The notes beneath the pieces are model-generated. The model did no database searches, was not told the DNA's origin, and saw nothing but the letters and a program-made list of their open reading frames with translations. Shown one piece after another: positions 7,933 to 16,739 of a stretch of DNA of 64,000 bases. A program made the position numbers and the translations under genes. Within the stretch, counting starts at the first letter, position 1, and each line of letters opens with the position of its first letter. Source of the DNA: J029 sp964482495 (GTDB lineage Bacteria > Planctomycetota > UBA1135); the NCBI GenBank assembly GCA_964482495.1, contig CAYZXS010000020.1, forward strand, positions 1-64,000, given 5' to 3'.

Positions 7933-9609
7933 TCACGGGACGATCTCCAGGCTCTGGTGGGTGGAGCTGAGCCTGCCGATCCCGAAGCGAGGGTCGTAGC
8001 TCAGGGCGGCGATGCTCAGGTGTCTGCCGATCAAAGGGGTCAGAGCGGCGTCGCCGTGCAGGACGGCGCTGGCATCGCCCTCCAGGTCCAGGGCGCCAGC
8101 GCCGCCGATCAGGATCGGCGGTGTCCAGCCAGCCATCATCTGGAGCAGCAAGGAGTCCATCGCCAGCGGAACCTCCAGGCCGCCGATCGTGCTCGGTCCT
8201 GGGCCGGACATGGAGGCGAGCACGGCGTAGGGGAACCACCCTTCGGAGGCCGGGAAGTCCAACTCCAGCAGGACCTGGTCGCCGGAGGCAGCTCGAAGGT
8301 GGTCCTGGTCGAGGCGGAGCAAGGGCTGGAGGGTGTGGAGCCGAATCTCCGTGGAGGAGATGCCGCCGTAGGACACCGATCCGACCACGAGGCTGGTCAG
8401 CCCATTCCCTCTGAGGTCTGCTGAGGCCAGCGCGCTGCCGTAGCCGCCCTTGATCAGCGGCCCGGTCAGAGTCTTGAGGGTGGTGAAGTCGAGGCCGGAG
8501 TAGATCAGGACCTCGCCGGAAGCACCATGGACCCACGTGTCCTTAGGGGCTCCGACGGCGAAGTCGTCGTGCCCGTCCCGATCGAGGTTTCCGACTCCGG
8601 CGAGGGCTGCCCCGAGAAGATCGTCGGCGTCGGCGAACCGGCTCCATAGCAGTTGTCCGGTGGCGCCGGAGTGCAGATGGACCGAACTCTGGAGGGTGTG
8701 CCAATTAAGAACTGTCGGGGCTCCGATGAGGAGGTCCGGTACGCCGTCGCCGTCGGCGTCCCCAGCGCAGGCCAGGGCTCGACCGTAGCCGGTGTTTATG
8801 TGGTAGCCATCGAAGCGCCAGATCGGGGCGCCATCGGCGCCGGAGTGGACGAAGACCGCGCCCATCCTCTTCCCGGAGCCGAGGACCCGAGCCTCTGGAG
8901 CGCCGATCATGATGTCGCGCGTGCCATCCTGGTCGATATCCTCCACCACCTCGAGGGCCCAGCCGAACTCCTCCTGTCCGTTCTTGCCGTCGAGCTGGCC
9001 GAGGAGCTGGCGGGTCGCGCCAGAGTAGATCATGACGCTCCCGGCGTGGTGCATGCCGCTCGGTGAGGCCCAAGGCGCGCCGATGAGCAGGTCGTCGACC
9101 CCGTCCCGGTCGAAGTCGATCTCGCCGCCGAGGGAGTGGCCGAAGTATGCGTCGGCGAAGGGCGAGTTGATCTTGAACAGCAGGTGGCCGTCGTCGCCTG
9201 AGTAGGCCTCGACGTATCCACTACTTGAGTTCCAAGGATTAAAGTACGGGGCGCCGACCAGGAAGTCAGATTCGCCGTCCCCGTCGAGGTCGCCGGCGCG
9301 GGCCAAGGCGTGGCCGAAGTTCTGGTTTGGACCCACACCGTTCATTTTCCAGAGGATGCTGCCCGTGGCGCCGGAGAAGATGAAGGCGGTCCCTTGGGCG
9401 GCGACGAAGGGGGCGTTCCTGGGCGCGCCTACCAGGAGGTCGAGGACCCCGTCGCCGTCGTAGTCCGGAATCGGGCACAGCGCTTGGCCCTGCTGGGTAG
9501 CCATCTCCCCAGGGAACACCTGCTCCTCCCAGAAGCCGCCGACGATCTGGGCTTGGGCTGATGGGAGCAGGAGGATGCAAGGGAGGGGGAGGAGGCGAAG
9601 GATAGACAT
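7933..9609 (-). CDS. Secreted FG-GAP repeat protein 3, 558 aa
   Basis: The signal peptide is MSILRLLPLPCILLLPSAQAQ. Propeller blades follow with motifs such as YDGDGVLDLLVGAPR and DLDGDGESDFLVGAP, then the shared C-terminal module (LLELDFPASEGWFPYAVLAS, IAALSYDP) ending in EIVP. Compared with copy 1 the blades have longer, more variable outer loops, so the paralogs have diverged in surface sequence while keeping the calcium loops and the C-terminal module. It is the third of five collinear paralogs. Confidence 0.85.
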   Translation of the reverse strand: MSILRLLPLPCILLLPSAQAQIVGGFWEEQVFPGEMATQQGQALCPIPDYDGDGVLDLLVGAPRNAPFVAAQGTAFIFSGATGSILWKMNGVGPNQNFGHALARAGDLDGDGESDFLVGAPYFNPWNSSSGYVEAYSGDDGHLLFKINSPFADAYFGHSLGGEIDFDRDGVDDLLIGAPWASPSGMHHAGSVMIYSGATRQLLGQLDGKNGQEEFGWALEVVEDIDQDGTRDIMIGAPEARVLGSGKRMGAVFVHSGADGAPIWRFDGYHINTGYGRALACAGDADGDGVPDLLIGAPTVLNWHTLQSSVHLHSGATGQLLWSRFADADDLLGAALAGVGNLDRDGHDDFAVGAPKDTWVHGASGEVLIYSGLDFTTLKTLTGPLIKGGYGSALASADLRGNGLTSLVVGSVSYGGISSTEIRLHTLQPLLRLDQDHLRAASGDQVLLELDFPASEGWFPYAVLASMSGPGPSTIGGLEVPLAMDSLLLQMMAGWTPPILIGGAGALDLEGDASAVLHGDAALTPLIGRHLSIAALSYDPRFGIGRLSSTHQSLEIVP

Positions 9610-9731
9610 GATGGAGAAGGGCGCGGGCGACGCAGGCCTCTGCGCGGCACCGAGGCCGCACCATCCGATCCTAACATCGAGGTATCGCCGCGATGGGGGA
9701 GTTCGCGCGGGGGCGGGGCGCCTCCGCGGTA

Positions 9732-11309
9732 TCAGGGCGCGATGAGCAGGGAGCGTGCAACGGAACTTCGTCGCCCAGTGGAGCTGAGGGCGTCGTAGCT
9801 GACCACGGCAAGGTGAAGCTCCCTGCCTGCATAGGGCGCTAATCCCGGCGCGCTGAGAAGCGTGGCGACGGCGTCACCGTCCGAGTCCAGCGTGCCGCGG
9901 CCGTTCAGCAGGACGGGAGGATCCCAGCCGGAGAGCATGCGCTGCGGGAGCGGGCTCCAGAGGGAGAGCGGCACCTGGATGCCGCCGAGAGTCGCCGGCC
10001 CGCGCCCCGTGGTCGAGGCGAGGACCAGGTAGGAAGCTCCGGCCTCTCTCGCCGGGAAGTCGATGTCGAGGTAGACCGGTAGCCCGCTCGAGGCCGAGAG
10101 CTTGCTGGCGGAGGGATGGAGGAAGGGATCGAGGCCGAAGGCGAAGACGGCGCCGCTTCGCCAGCTGCGCATCGGCCCGCTGGCGACGATGTCATCGAGG
10201 CCGTCCTGGTTCAGGTCTCCCATGCCGCTGACCGAGAAGCCGAGGTACTTCTTGTCATGGGCAATCGCCTTCTCGATCTGGGCCCCCGTCGCGCCGGAGT
10301 ACAGATAAACCGCGCCGCATAGCCCTCTCCCTCCCCAGGCCTGGCGGGGGGCGCCGATCACGAAGTCGGGCACGCCGTCGCCGTCGACGTCGCCGGCGCC
10401 GTCGACCGAGTACCCGAACTCGGACCCTCGCCCGTCACCGTGGAAGACCCGGATTCTGCTCCCGGTGGCTCCTGAGTAGACCCTTGCCTCCCCGGGAGAG
10501 CTACCCCAGCTCTCGAAAGGAGAGCCGATGATGACGTCGGCGCATTGATCACCGTCGACGTCGCCGACACCGGCCAGGTCTTGACCGAAGAGCCCTCCCG
10601 GCTTTCCACCATCGATGTTCCAGAGCAGGCCGCCGTCGGCGCCGGAATAGGCCTGCACGGAACCGGAGGCGTAGACCCCGTTGGGTTCATGTCCCGCTCT
10701 TCCGACCAGGACGTCATTCACGCCGTCGCCGTTCAGGTCGCCGGGGCCAGCCACGGCGTTGTACCAGTGCGGAACCGGGACGGTCCAGATCGCCGTCGCC
10801 GTGGCCCCGGACCACACTTGAGCGATCAGGTTGGTGCTGCTGGAGGTGACCAGGTCCGGGACGCCGTCGCCGTCGAGATCACCGAGAGAGGCGACCGCCA
10901 GGCCCCCGGACAGCGTGATCAGTAACGACCCGTCCGCACCCGAGAAGACCAGGGTTCGGTCGGGGAACCAGGTGCCGACCATGACGTCGTCGTAGCCGTC
11001 TCCGTTGATGTCTCCTGCGGTTGCGGCGGCCCAAGGGACATTGGGAGTGCTGTGGGAGCGGATCATGGAACCGTCGATTCCGGAGTACAGGTAGGTCCGG
11101 TCCTCGATTCGGCTAGTCGCGACCACGTCCGCCACGCCGTCGCCGTTCACGTCACCGGCGTACGCGGCGGGGGAGCCGAGCTGGGAGCCGCTGGTCCCTC
11201 TCTGTTCGAAGAGCAGCCGGAGCTTGCCGCCTGAGGATTGACCCGCGACTGGGGCGAGGAGGCAGAGGAGGCAGGCAAGTGGGAGAAGGCGCTTGAGTCG
11301 AAGGGACAT
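9732..11309 (-). CDS. Secreted FG-GAP repeat protein 4, 525 aa
   Basis: The signal peptide (MSLRLKRLLPLACLLCLLAP, ending VAGQ) precedes FG-GAP blades with DVNGDGVADVV, DLDGDGVPDLV and DVDGDQCADVI calcium loops. The final ~135 residues are the shared module (VYLDIDFPAREAG, YLVLASTTGRGP, LAVVSYDA) ending in LIAP. It is the shortest of the five paralogs. An upstream gap of about 150 nt separates it from copy 5, so it may have its own promoter. Confidence 0.85.
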   Translation of the reverse strand: MSLRLKRLLPLACLLCLLAPVAGQSSGGKLRLLFEQRGTSGSQLGSPAAYAGDVNGDGVADVVATSRIEDRTYLYSGIDGSMIRSHSTPNVPWAAATAGDINGDGYDDVMVGTWFPDRTLVFSGADGSLLITLSGGLAVASLGDLDGDGVPDLVTSSSTNLIAQVWSGATATAIWTVPVPHWYNAVAGPGDLNGDGVNDVLVGRAGHEPNGVYASGSVQAYSGADGGLLWNIDGGKPGGLFGQDLAGVGDVDGDQCADVIIGSPFESWGSSPGEARVYSGATGSRIRVFHGDGRGSEFGYSVDGAGDVDGDGVPDFVIGAPRQAWGGRGLCGAVYLYSGATGAQIEKAIAHDKKYLGFSVSGMGDLNQDGLDDIVASGPMRSWRSGAVFAFGLDPFLHPSASKLSASSGLPVYLDIDFPAREAGASYLVLASTTGRGPATLGGIQVPLSLWSPLPQRMLSGWDPPVLLNGRGTLDSDGDAVATLLSAPGLAPYAGRELHLAVVSYDALSSTGRRSSVARSLLIAP

Positions 11310-11456
11310 AAGAAATCAGATGCGGCGGGTGGGATCCCTGATTGGGGGGTGGGATCCAACCTAGTTGGGGAATCCCAGATTGTCGAGGATCCCAGCTGCG
11401 CTCCCAGGCCGCCCAGCGCCTCGCCGAGCCGGGCGGCGAACTCGGAGAGCCCCGAG

Positions 11457-13112
11457 CTAGGGGAGGATCTCCAAGGCTCTCGCGACCGAACTGATCCTGC
11501 CCATCTCGCTCCGGGGGTCGAAGCTGACCGCCGCGAGGGAGAGGGTCTGGCCGACCAAGGCGGCCAGGGCGGGATCTCCGGTGAGGGTGGCGGTGGCGTC
11601 TCCAGCCGGGTCGAGCGCGCCGAGACCGCCGCGCAGGTTCGGCGGCTGCCAGCCAGCCAGCATCTGCGACAGCAGCGGATCGATCGTGAGCGGGACCTCC
11701 AGGCCGGCGATCCAGCTCGGGCCCGTCCCGGCGCCAGAGATCAGGACGGCGTAGCCGAAGTTGGCCTCGCTGACCGGGAAGTCCAGGGCGAGTAGGACTT
11801 GGTCGCTGGCATTGGCTTGGAGCTCGGATGCGCTCGGAGTGAGGCAAGGCAGGCGGGAGAGCAGGAGGACCTCCCAGGGGCCTCCGCCTCCGGACCCGAT
11901 CGCCAGGTCGAGCGATCCATCCCCGTCCAGGTCGGTGCCGGCGAGGGCGCTGCCGAAGTAGCGATGGTGAGAAACAGGATCGGGGAAGACACCGAGCAGG
12001 ACACCGGTCGCACCGGAGTAGAGCTCGATCGAGGCTGCGTGCTGACTGTCCCCGGAAACCGTTACGGCGAGGTCCGTGGCGCCATCCTCGTCCAAGTCGC
12101 CGATTCCTGCCAGAGCATGGCCGATGTGCTCACCCGGCAGCCGGGATTGGGTCCAGATCACTTGGAGGTCCGCTCCGGAGATCACTTGGAAGTAGCTCTC
12201 GCTCGCGCCGTGGCCCCGTTCAGCTGGTGCGCCGACTGCGAAGTCAGGGATGCCGTCCGCATTGACGTCGCCGAGGGCGGCCGTGGCGTAGCCAAAGAAG
12301 GCACCCGGGCTCCGGCCGTTCACGCGCCCGAGGAGATGTCCCGTGGCACCAGAGTGGAGGAAGACCGCGCCAGGGCTGCCGCGTCGGGAATGACCTCCGA
12401 CGAGGAAGTCTCGGACTCCGTCCTGGTCCAGGTCCGGGAGAATGGTCAGCGAGGCTCCAAAAAAGAGCTGATTCTCTGTTCCATAAAGGACACCTAATGG
12501 GCCCTCGCCGATCACTCCGCTGTAGATGAACACAGCTCCTGCATAGTATCCCGCGCCGGGACCGAAGAAGCGCGGAGCGCCGACGAGGAAGTCCTCGATT
12601 CCGTCTTGGTTGTGATCGATTCCACCAGCGACCGCAGCGCCGAATCTCTTGTCCCAATATTGGACGTGAGGCTGGTCGACCACGGTGATCTGAGCACCTG
12701 TCGCCCCGGAATAGAGGTACACCTTCCCGATGTCGGAGCTGAAGCTATGGTGGGGGGCGCCCACGAGGAAGTCAGGAACGGCATCCCCATCCATGTCACC
12801 GACGAGGGCGACCGACTCCCCGAATCGTTCTCCGGCCCTGCCGCTGCGGCCTCCCCAGAGACCGTCACCTGTCAGGCCTGAGATGATGGACGCCCGCCCG
12901 GGAGTGTTCCCACCCCAGCCCCGCGGCGCACCGACCAGGAGGTCCAGAACGCCATCGCCATCGAAGTCCCCGACCGGGCAGAGGGCGTGGCCTTGCGTGG
13001 TGTGCATCAAGCCGGGTAGCTCCGTGAACTCCCAGCTGCCGCCGACGAGCTGGGCGGAGGCGGTCGGGAGGAGGAGGAGCCAAGCGGCGGTAATCAGGCG
13101 GAGGGTCGGCAT
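11457..13112 (-). CDS. Secreted FG-GAP repeat protein 5, 551 aa
   Basis: The start at MPTLRLITAAWLLLLPTASA gives a canonical signal peptide; a longer in-frame start at 13208 adds 32 residues without signal character and is rejected. Residues ~25-410 are FG-GAP blades (DFDGDGVLDLLVGAPRG, DMDGDAVPDFLVGAP, DLDGDGSLDLAIGSG). The shared C-terminal module follows (LLALDFPVSEANFGYAVL, LAAVSFDPRSEMG) and ends in EILP. This is the promoter-proximal member of the five-gene array. Confidence 0.85.
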   Translation of the reverse strand: MPTLRLITAAWLLLLPTASAQLVGGSWEFTELPGLMHTTQGHALCPVGDFDGDGVLDLLVGAPRGWGGNTPGRASIISGLTGDGLWGGRSGRAGERFGESVALVGDMDGDAVPDFLVGAPHHSFSSDIGKVYLYSGATGAQITVVDQPHVQYWDKRFGAAVAGGIDHNQDGIEDFLVGAPRFFGPGAGYYAGAVFIYSGVIGEGPLGVLYGTENQLFFGASLTILPDLDQDGVRDFLVGGHSRRGSPGAVFLHSGATGHLLGRVNGRSPGAFFGYATAALGDVNADGIPDFAVGAPAERGHGASESYFQVISGADLQVIWTQSRLPGEHIGHALAGIGDLDEDGATDLAVTVSGDSQHAASIELYSGATGVLLGVFPDPVSHHRYFGSALAGTDLDGDGSLDLAIGSGGGGPWEVLLLSRLPCLTPSASELQANASDQVLLALDFPVSEANFGYAVLISGAGTGPSWIAGLEVPLTIDPLLSQMLAGWQPPNLRGGLGALDPAGDATATLTGDPALAALVGQTLSLAAVSFDPRSEMGRISSVARALEILP

Positions 13113-13313
13113 GCGGTGGAGAGGAGCGAGGTGGAGAAGATGGGGACCGAAGGGAATGGCCTCCATCGATGGTACCAGAGGAGAATGCCGCTGAGGGTGC
13201 TCGCCCACCTCCCAGTCGAAGCATGATCATCAGCGCCCGCACCACCGCGTCACTCCGGCCGCAATGGCCATTGGTATTGCCGAGGCCAGAGCGATCGCCC
13301 CGCTGCTCGCGGT

Positions 13314-15032
13314 TCAGAGCACCGTCACCGCCACCGCGTCCGAGATCGATTTAATCACCGGCCCTGGCAACGAGAAGGACACCGCCACCGCGTAGAGCAC
13401 CGTGCCGACCGGGAGGGTCGGCGGGATGACGACGTTGGCGGTGCTGCCGGCGCCGCCGCTCTGAACGCCGGTCAGCGGACCGGGGATCATGCCAAGGGTA
13501 GCTTGCAGGAAGGAGTCGTTCGCCAGGCCGATGTCGTAAGCGCCCGGGAAGGGCAGCAGGTAATGCCCCGTGCCGCCGGCCACCGGCACGGCGAAGGCGA
13601 AGCCCTCCTCGTCGATGGCGAAGTGCTCGACCGCGAAGGAGACCGTCCCGCCCGGCGTGAAGTTACCCTGCGGCACGACCGCGTGGGTGCGCAGGCCGCC
13701 GGCGTAGAGGTGGTTGACGCCGCTGTCATCCGACAGCCAGGCGGCGACGAAGTTCTTGTACTTCTCATTGAAGGCCAGCTCGACGAAGTCGGCGTCGCCG
13801 CTCATCGCGCCGCCCGCCAGGTCGAAGGCGGGCAGCCAGCTCTGGCCCTCGTCGCGGGTGACCGCCATGGTCGCGGCGTCGGGGAAGGCGCCGCTGCTCC
13901 AGGCCACGCCCTGGAAATCGGCCCGGCCGCGGATACGCGGGTAGGCGCCGCCGCCGCTCGAGAGCCGGTTCTCGCTCCAGTTCGCTCCTTGGTCGACCGA
14001 CACCGCGGCGTAGATCTCGTCGGCGCCGCTGCGGTCGTCCTCCCAGGCGATCGAGACGTTGCAGCCGCAGAAGCTCATGCTCGGGTTGTCGGCGTCGCCG
14101 CCGGTCATCAGCACCGTGTCCGGGCCCCAGGTGGCGCCGCGGTCGGGGCTGAAGCGGAAGTGCAGCTCGGCCTGCAGCGGTGAGCTCGGCAGCTCGTCCT
14201 CCATCCACACCAGGCAGGTCTGGTTGCCGTTCAGGAGCAGCAAGATCTCGGCGCCCTCGACGTCGCCGACGCCAGCGCCGGAGCCGTCCATCTGCTGCTC
14301 GGGCCCCGACCAGCTCAGGCCGCCGTCGAGGCTGGCGCGGAACCACAGCTCGTCCAGGCCCGCGGCGGTGCGGTCGTCGCACCAGGCGACGAAGACGCCG
14401 CCGCCGGAGGCGTCCAGGTTGAAGAAGTCGAGGTCGGCGGAACTCGAGGAGGCGTTGAGCGCCGGCGTCCAGGTCGCGCCGCTGTCGGCAGAGGAAACCA
14501 CCCAGACCTCCTCACCACCGTTGTCGACCAGCTGGCCGACGTGGACCCGACCGCCGTCCACCGCCACGCGCGCCTGGTAGACGGTGTTGGCCGGCCCGTG
14601 GGGGTGGCCCTTGTCGAGCACCTGATCCGCCGACCAAGTCGCGCCGCGGTCGTGCGAAGCCGCGAACCAGGTGTCGTACTGCGGCGTCGCGCCGGTGCTG
14701 AGCCGGGCGTCGCGCCAGCTGCAGTAGATCGAGTCGCCCTCGACCGCCATCGAGGAGGAATGGACGAACTTGTTGGCGCCGCTACCGTCGCTGTCGATCC
14801 GAACCGCTGGGGACCAGGCCAGGCCGTGGCCGTCCGACACGCGGACGTAGACGCCGCCGTCGGCGCCGTCCTTGTACATCACCGCGCTCAGGTCCATGTC
14901 GGAGGCCACCGCCGGTCCGTAGACCGCGGTCAAGGCACCCGGGCTGAGGTCCTGCACCGGCCGGGCTTGCTGGGCGGGGAGGGTGGCGGCCGCGCACAGG
15001 GCGGCCAGGCAGATCGGGGAGCTGCGGCGCAT
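13314..15032 (-). CDS. Secreted BNR/Asp-box (sialidase-like fold) protein, 572 aa
   Basis: A signal peptide (MRRSSPICLAALCAAATLPA) is followed by Asp-box repeats of the type S-x-D-x-G-x-T-W: SHDRGATWSADQ, SADSGATWTP, SLDGGLSWSG, SPDRGATWGP, SVDQGANWSE. These mark a BNR beta-propeller of the sialidase/photosystem-assembly fold. Catalytic residues of true sialidases (Arg triad, Tyr/Glu pair) are not evident, so a non-enzymatic or unknown role is likely. The last ~120 residues resemble the shared C-terminal module (TVSFAVEHFAIDEEGFAFAV, LYAVAVSFSLP) and end in VTVL. It follows the FG-GAP array in the same direction. Confidence 0.8.
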   Translation of the reverse strand: MRRSSPICLAALCAAATLPAQQARPVQDLSPGALTAVYGPAVASDMDLSAVMYKDGADGGVYVRVSDGHGLAWSPAVRIDSDGSGANKFVHSSSMAVEGDSIYCSWRDARLSTGATPQYDTWFAASHDRGATWSADQVLDKGHPHGPANTVYQARVAVDGGRVHVGQLVDNGGEEVWVVSSADSGATWTPALNASSSSADLDFFNLDASGGGVFVAWCDDRTAAGLDELWFRASLDGGLSWSGPEQQMDGSGAGVGDVEGAEILLLLNGNQTCLVWMEDELPSSPLQAELHFRFSPDRGATWGPDTVLMTGGDADNPSMSFCGCNVSIAWEDDRSGADEIYAAVSVDQGANWSENRLSSGGGAYPRIRGRADFQGVAWSSGAFPDAATMAVTRDEGQSWLPAFDLAGGAMSGDADFVELAFNEKYKNFVAAWLSDDSGVNHLYAGGLRTHAVVPQGNFTPGGTVSFAVEHFAIDEEGFAFAVPVAGGTGHYLLPFPGAYDIGLANDSFLQATLGMIPGPLTGVQSGGAGSTANVVIPPTLPVGTVLYAVAVSFSLPGPVIKSISDAVAVTVL

Positions 15033-15221
15033 CAGACTGAGGAGAGGAAGGGCCAGAGAGGGGGGTGGGGGAGCGGGCGGCGGCGAACCCATCCCGCGAG
15101 CACCCACCAGGCTACCGGGAAAAGCCTACCCCGCAATTCCCACTGCCACCGGCAGCACCTGGCTCCGCCGAGCCCTTTCTCGGGGCGAATCCTCCCACCT
15201 CTGACGCTACCCTTGCCCACC

Positions 15222-16538
15222 ATGCCCAGCCCTTGGCGCATCGCTGGCGAGCTCGCCGCCCAGACCCCGCCGACCCGCAACCGCGCCGCCGACTTCCTGC
15301 GCGCGGCGTCGATCCTGGTCGTGGTCTTCGGCCACTGGCTGATGGCAGCGCCCTTCATGCGCGAGGACGGCAGCCACATCGACCACATGCTGGCGGTATC
15401 ACCGTGGACCCAGTGGCTGACCTGGGGCCTGCAGGTGATGCCGGTGTTCTTCTTCGTCGGCGGCTTCTCCAACGGCGTCACCTGGGAGGCCGCGCGCCGC
15501 GACGGCCTGCCCTACGCCGCCTGGCTCGACGGCCGCCTGCGCCGCCTGCTCGGGCCGGTGATGCCGCTCTTGGCCTTCTGGGCCGTCGGCGCGGCGATCG
15601 GCGCCGCCGCCGGCGTGCCCGCGGACATGATCCGGATCGGTTCGCAGGTGGCGCTGGTTCCGACCTGGTTCCTCGCCGTCTACCTGGTGGTGATGTTCTT
15701 CGTGCCGCTGACCCGCGCCGCCTGGCGCCGCTTCGGCATGCTCAGCTTCTGGGCCCCGGCGCTGGCCGCCGCGGCCTTCGACTACGGCTACTTCGCGCTC
15801 GAGCTTCGCGCGCCCGGCTGGACCAACTACCTGCTGGTCTGGATCGCCGTGCACCAGCTCGGCTACGCCTGGCACGCCGGCCACTTCGCCAAGCCCGGCC
15901 GCGCGGCGCTGTGGGCGGCCGCCGGCTTCGTGGCGCTGCTCGGCCTGACGGAGTTCGGCCCCTACCCGCGCAGCATGGTCGGCGTGCCGCACGAGGAGGT
16001 CAGCAACACCACGCCGCCGCACCTGCCGCTGCTGGCCCTGGCGGCCTTGCAGTTCGGCCTGGCCATGCTGGGGGAGAAGCCGCTGCGCCGCTGGCTGGAG
16101 CGGCGCGGGCCGTGGACCGCCACGGTGCTGGTCAACGGCATGATCATGACCGTCTTTCTCTGGCACAGCACCATGATGATGCTGGTCTTCGGCCTCGCGA
16201 TCCTGCTGGGCGGCGTCGGCCTGTGGCTGGAGCCCGGCACCGGCGCCTGGTGGCTCGGTCGCATCCCGTGGGTCGCCTGCTTCCTGATCTGCCTGCTGCC
16301 CTTCCTCGCCCTGTTCGGTCGCTTCGAGCGCCCGAAGGGCGGCGGCCCGGCCACCGCGGCCAGGCGCCAGATCCTCGGCGGCTGCGGCCTGTGCGCCGGC
16401 CTGGCGCTGCTCGCCTACGGCGGCGCAGGGGCCGATAACGCCGTCGGCTTCGCCTGGATGCCCTTCGCCCTATGCTTCGCCGGGGCGGGGCTAGCTGGCG
16501 TCCTGCGCTGGCCGGCTCGCGTGATTCCGGAGGCTTGA
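15222..16538 (+). CDS. Acyltransferase-3 family (OafA/OpgC-like) integral membrane protein, 438 aa
   Basis: The protein has about ten hydrophobic spans. Its N-terminus (RAADFLRAASILVVVFGHW) carries the Arg and the His of the first helix typical of the acyltransferase-3 fold, and VFFFVGGFSNGVTW matches the second conserved block. Members move acyl groups, often acetyl or succinyl, across the membrane onto glycans. The start at 15222 is chosen because upstream in-frame sequence is antisense to the BNR gene. It is transcribed divergently from that gene, with 189 nt between. The acceptor is unknown. Confidence 0.8.
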   Translation: MPSPWRIAGELAAQTPPTRNRAADFLRAASILVVVFGHWLMAAPFMREDGSHIDHMLAVSPWTQWLTWGLQVMPVFFFVGGFSNGVTWEAARRDGLPYAAWLDGRLRRLLGPVMPLLAFWAVGAAIGAAAGVPADMIRIGSQVALVPTWFLAVYLVVMFFVPLTRAAWRRFGMLSFWAPALAAAAFDYGYFALELRAPGWTNYLLVWIAVHQLGYAWHAGHFAKPGRAALWAAAGFVALLGLTEFGPYPRSMVGVPHEEVSNTTPPHLPLLALAALQFGLAMLGEKPLRRWLERRGPWTATVLVNGMIMTVFLWHSTMMMLVFGLAILLGGVGLWLEPGTGAWWLGRIPWVACFLICLLPFLALFGRFERPKGGGPATAARRQILGGCGLCAGLALLAYGGAGADNAVGFAWMPFALCFAGAGLAGVLRWPARVIPEA

Positions 16539-16551
16539 CTAGCTTGGATTC

Positions 16552-16707
16552 ATGCCCCCCCGTCCCCCCTGGACCGTCGTGGCCGCCTTGCTCGCCGCCG
16601 CCCTCGCCACCCCGAGCCTCTTGTGGTTCGCCGTCTTCGCTTCCGCCGTCCTGACCGGCTGGTGGTGGATCGAATTCCGCCAGGCGAACAGCTACCAGCT
16701 CCCCTAG
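16552..16707 (+). CDS. Small hydrophobic membrane protein, 51 aa
   Basis: An ATG 13 nt after the acyltransferase stop opens a 51-codon frame ending at TAG (16705-16707). Residues 7-39 are almost continuously hydrophobic (WTVVAALLAAALA, SLLWFAVFASAVLTGWWW), followed by a polar tail. This suggests one or two membrane spans. The tight spacing suggests cotranscription with the acyltransferase. No family is recognised, and the frame is short enough that it could be fortuitous. Confidence 0.5.
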   Translation: MPPRPPWTVVAALLAAALATPSLLWFAVFASAVLTGWWWIEFRQANSYQLP

Positions 16708-16739
16708 GCCGGCGCCGCCGCGGCGTTAGAGTCCCGGCC

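Noticed and set aside
7904..8536. In-frame 211-codon N-terminal extension of FG-GAP protein 2
   Set aside because: It lies inside FG-GAP gene 3 in another frame and is Arg/Pro-rich, and the signal peptide begins at 7903.
13314..15032. True sialidase activity for the BNR protein
   Set aside because: Asp-boxes alone define the fold; the arginine triad and Tyr/Glu catalytic pair could not be identified.
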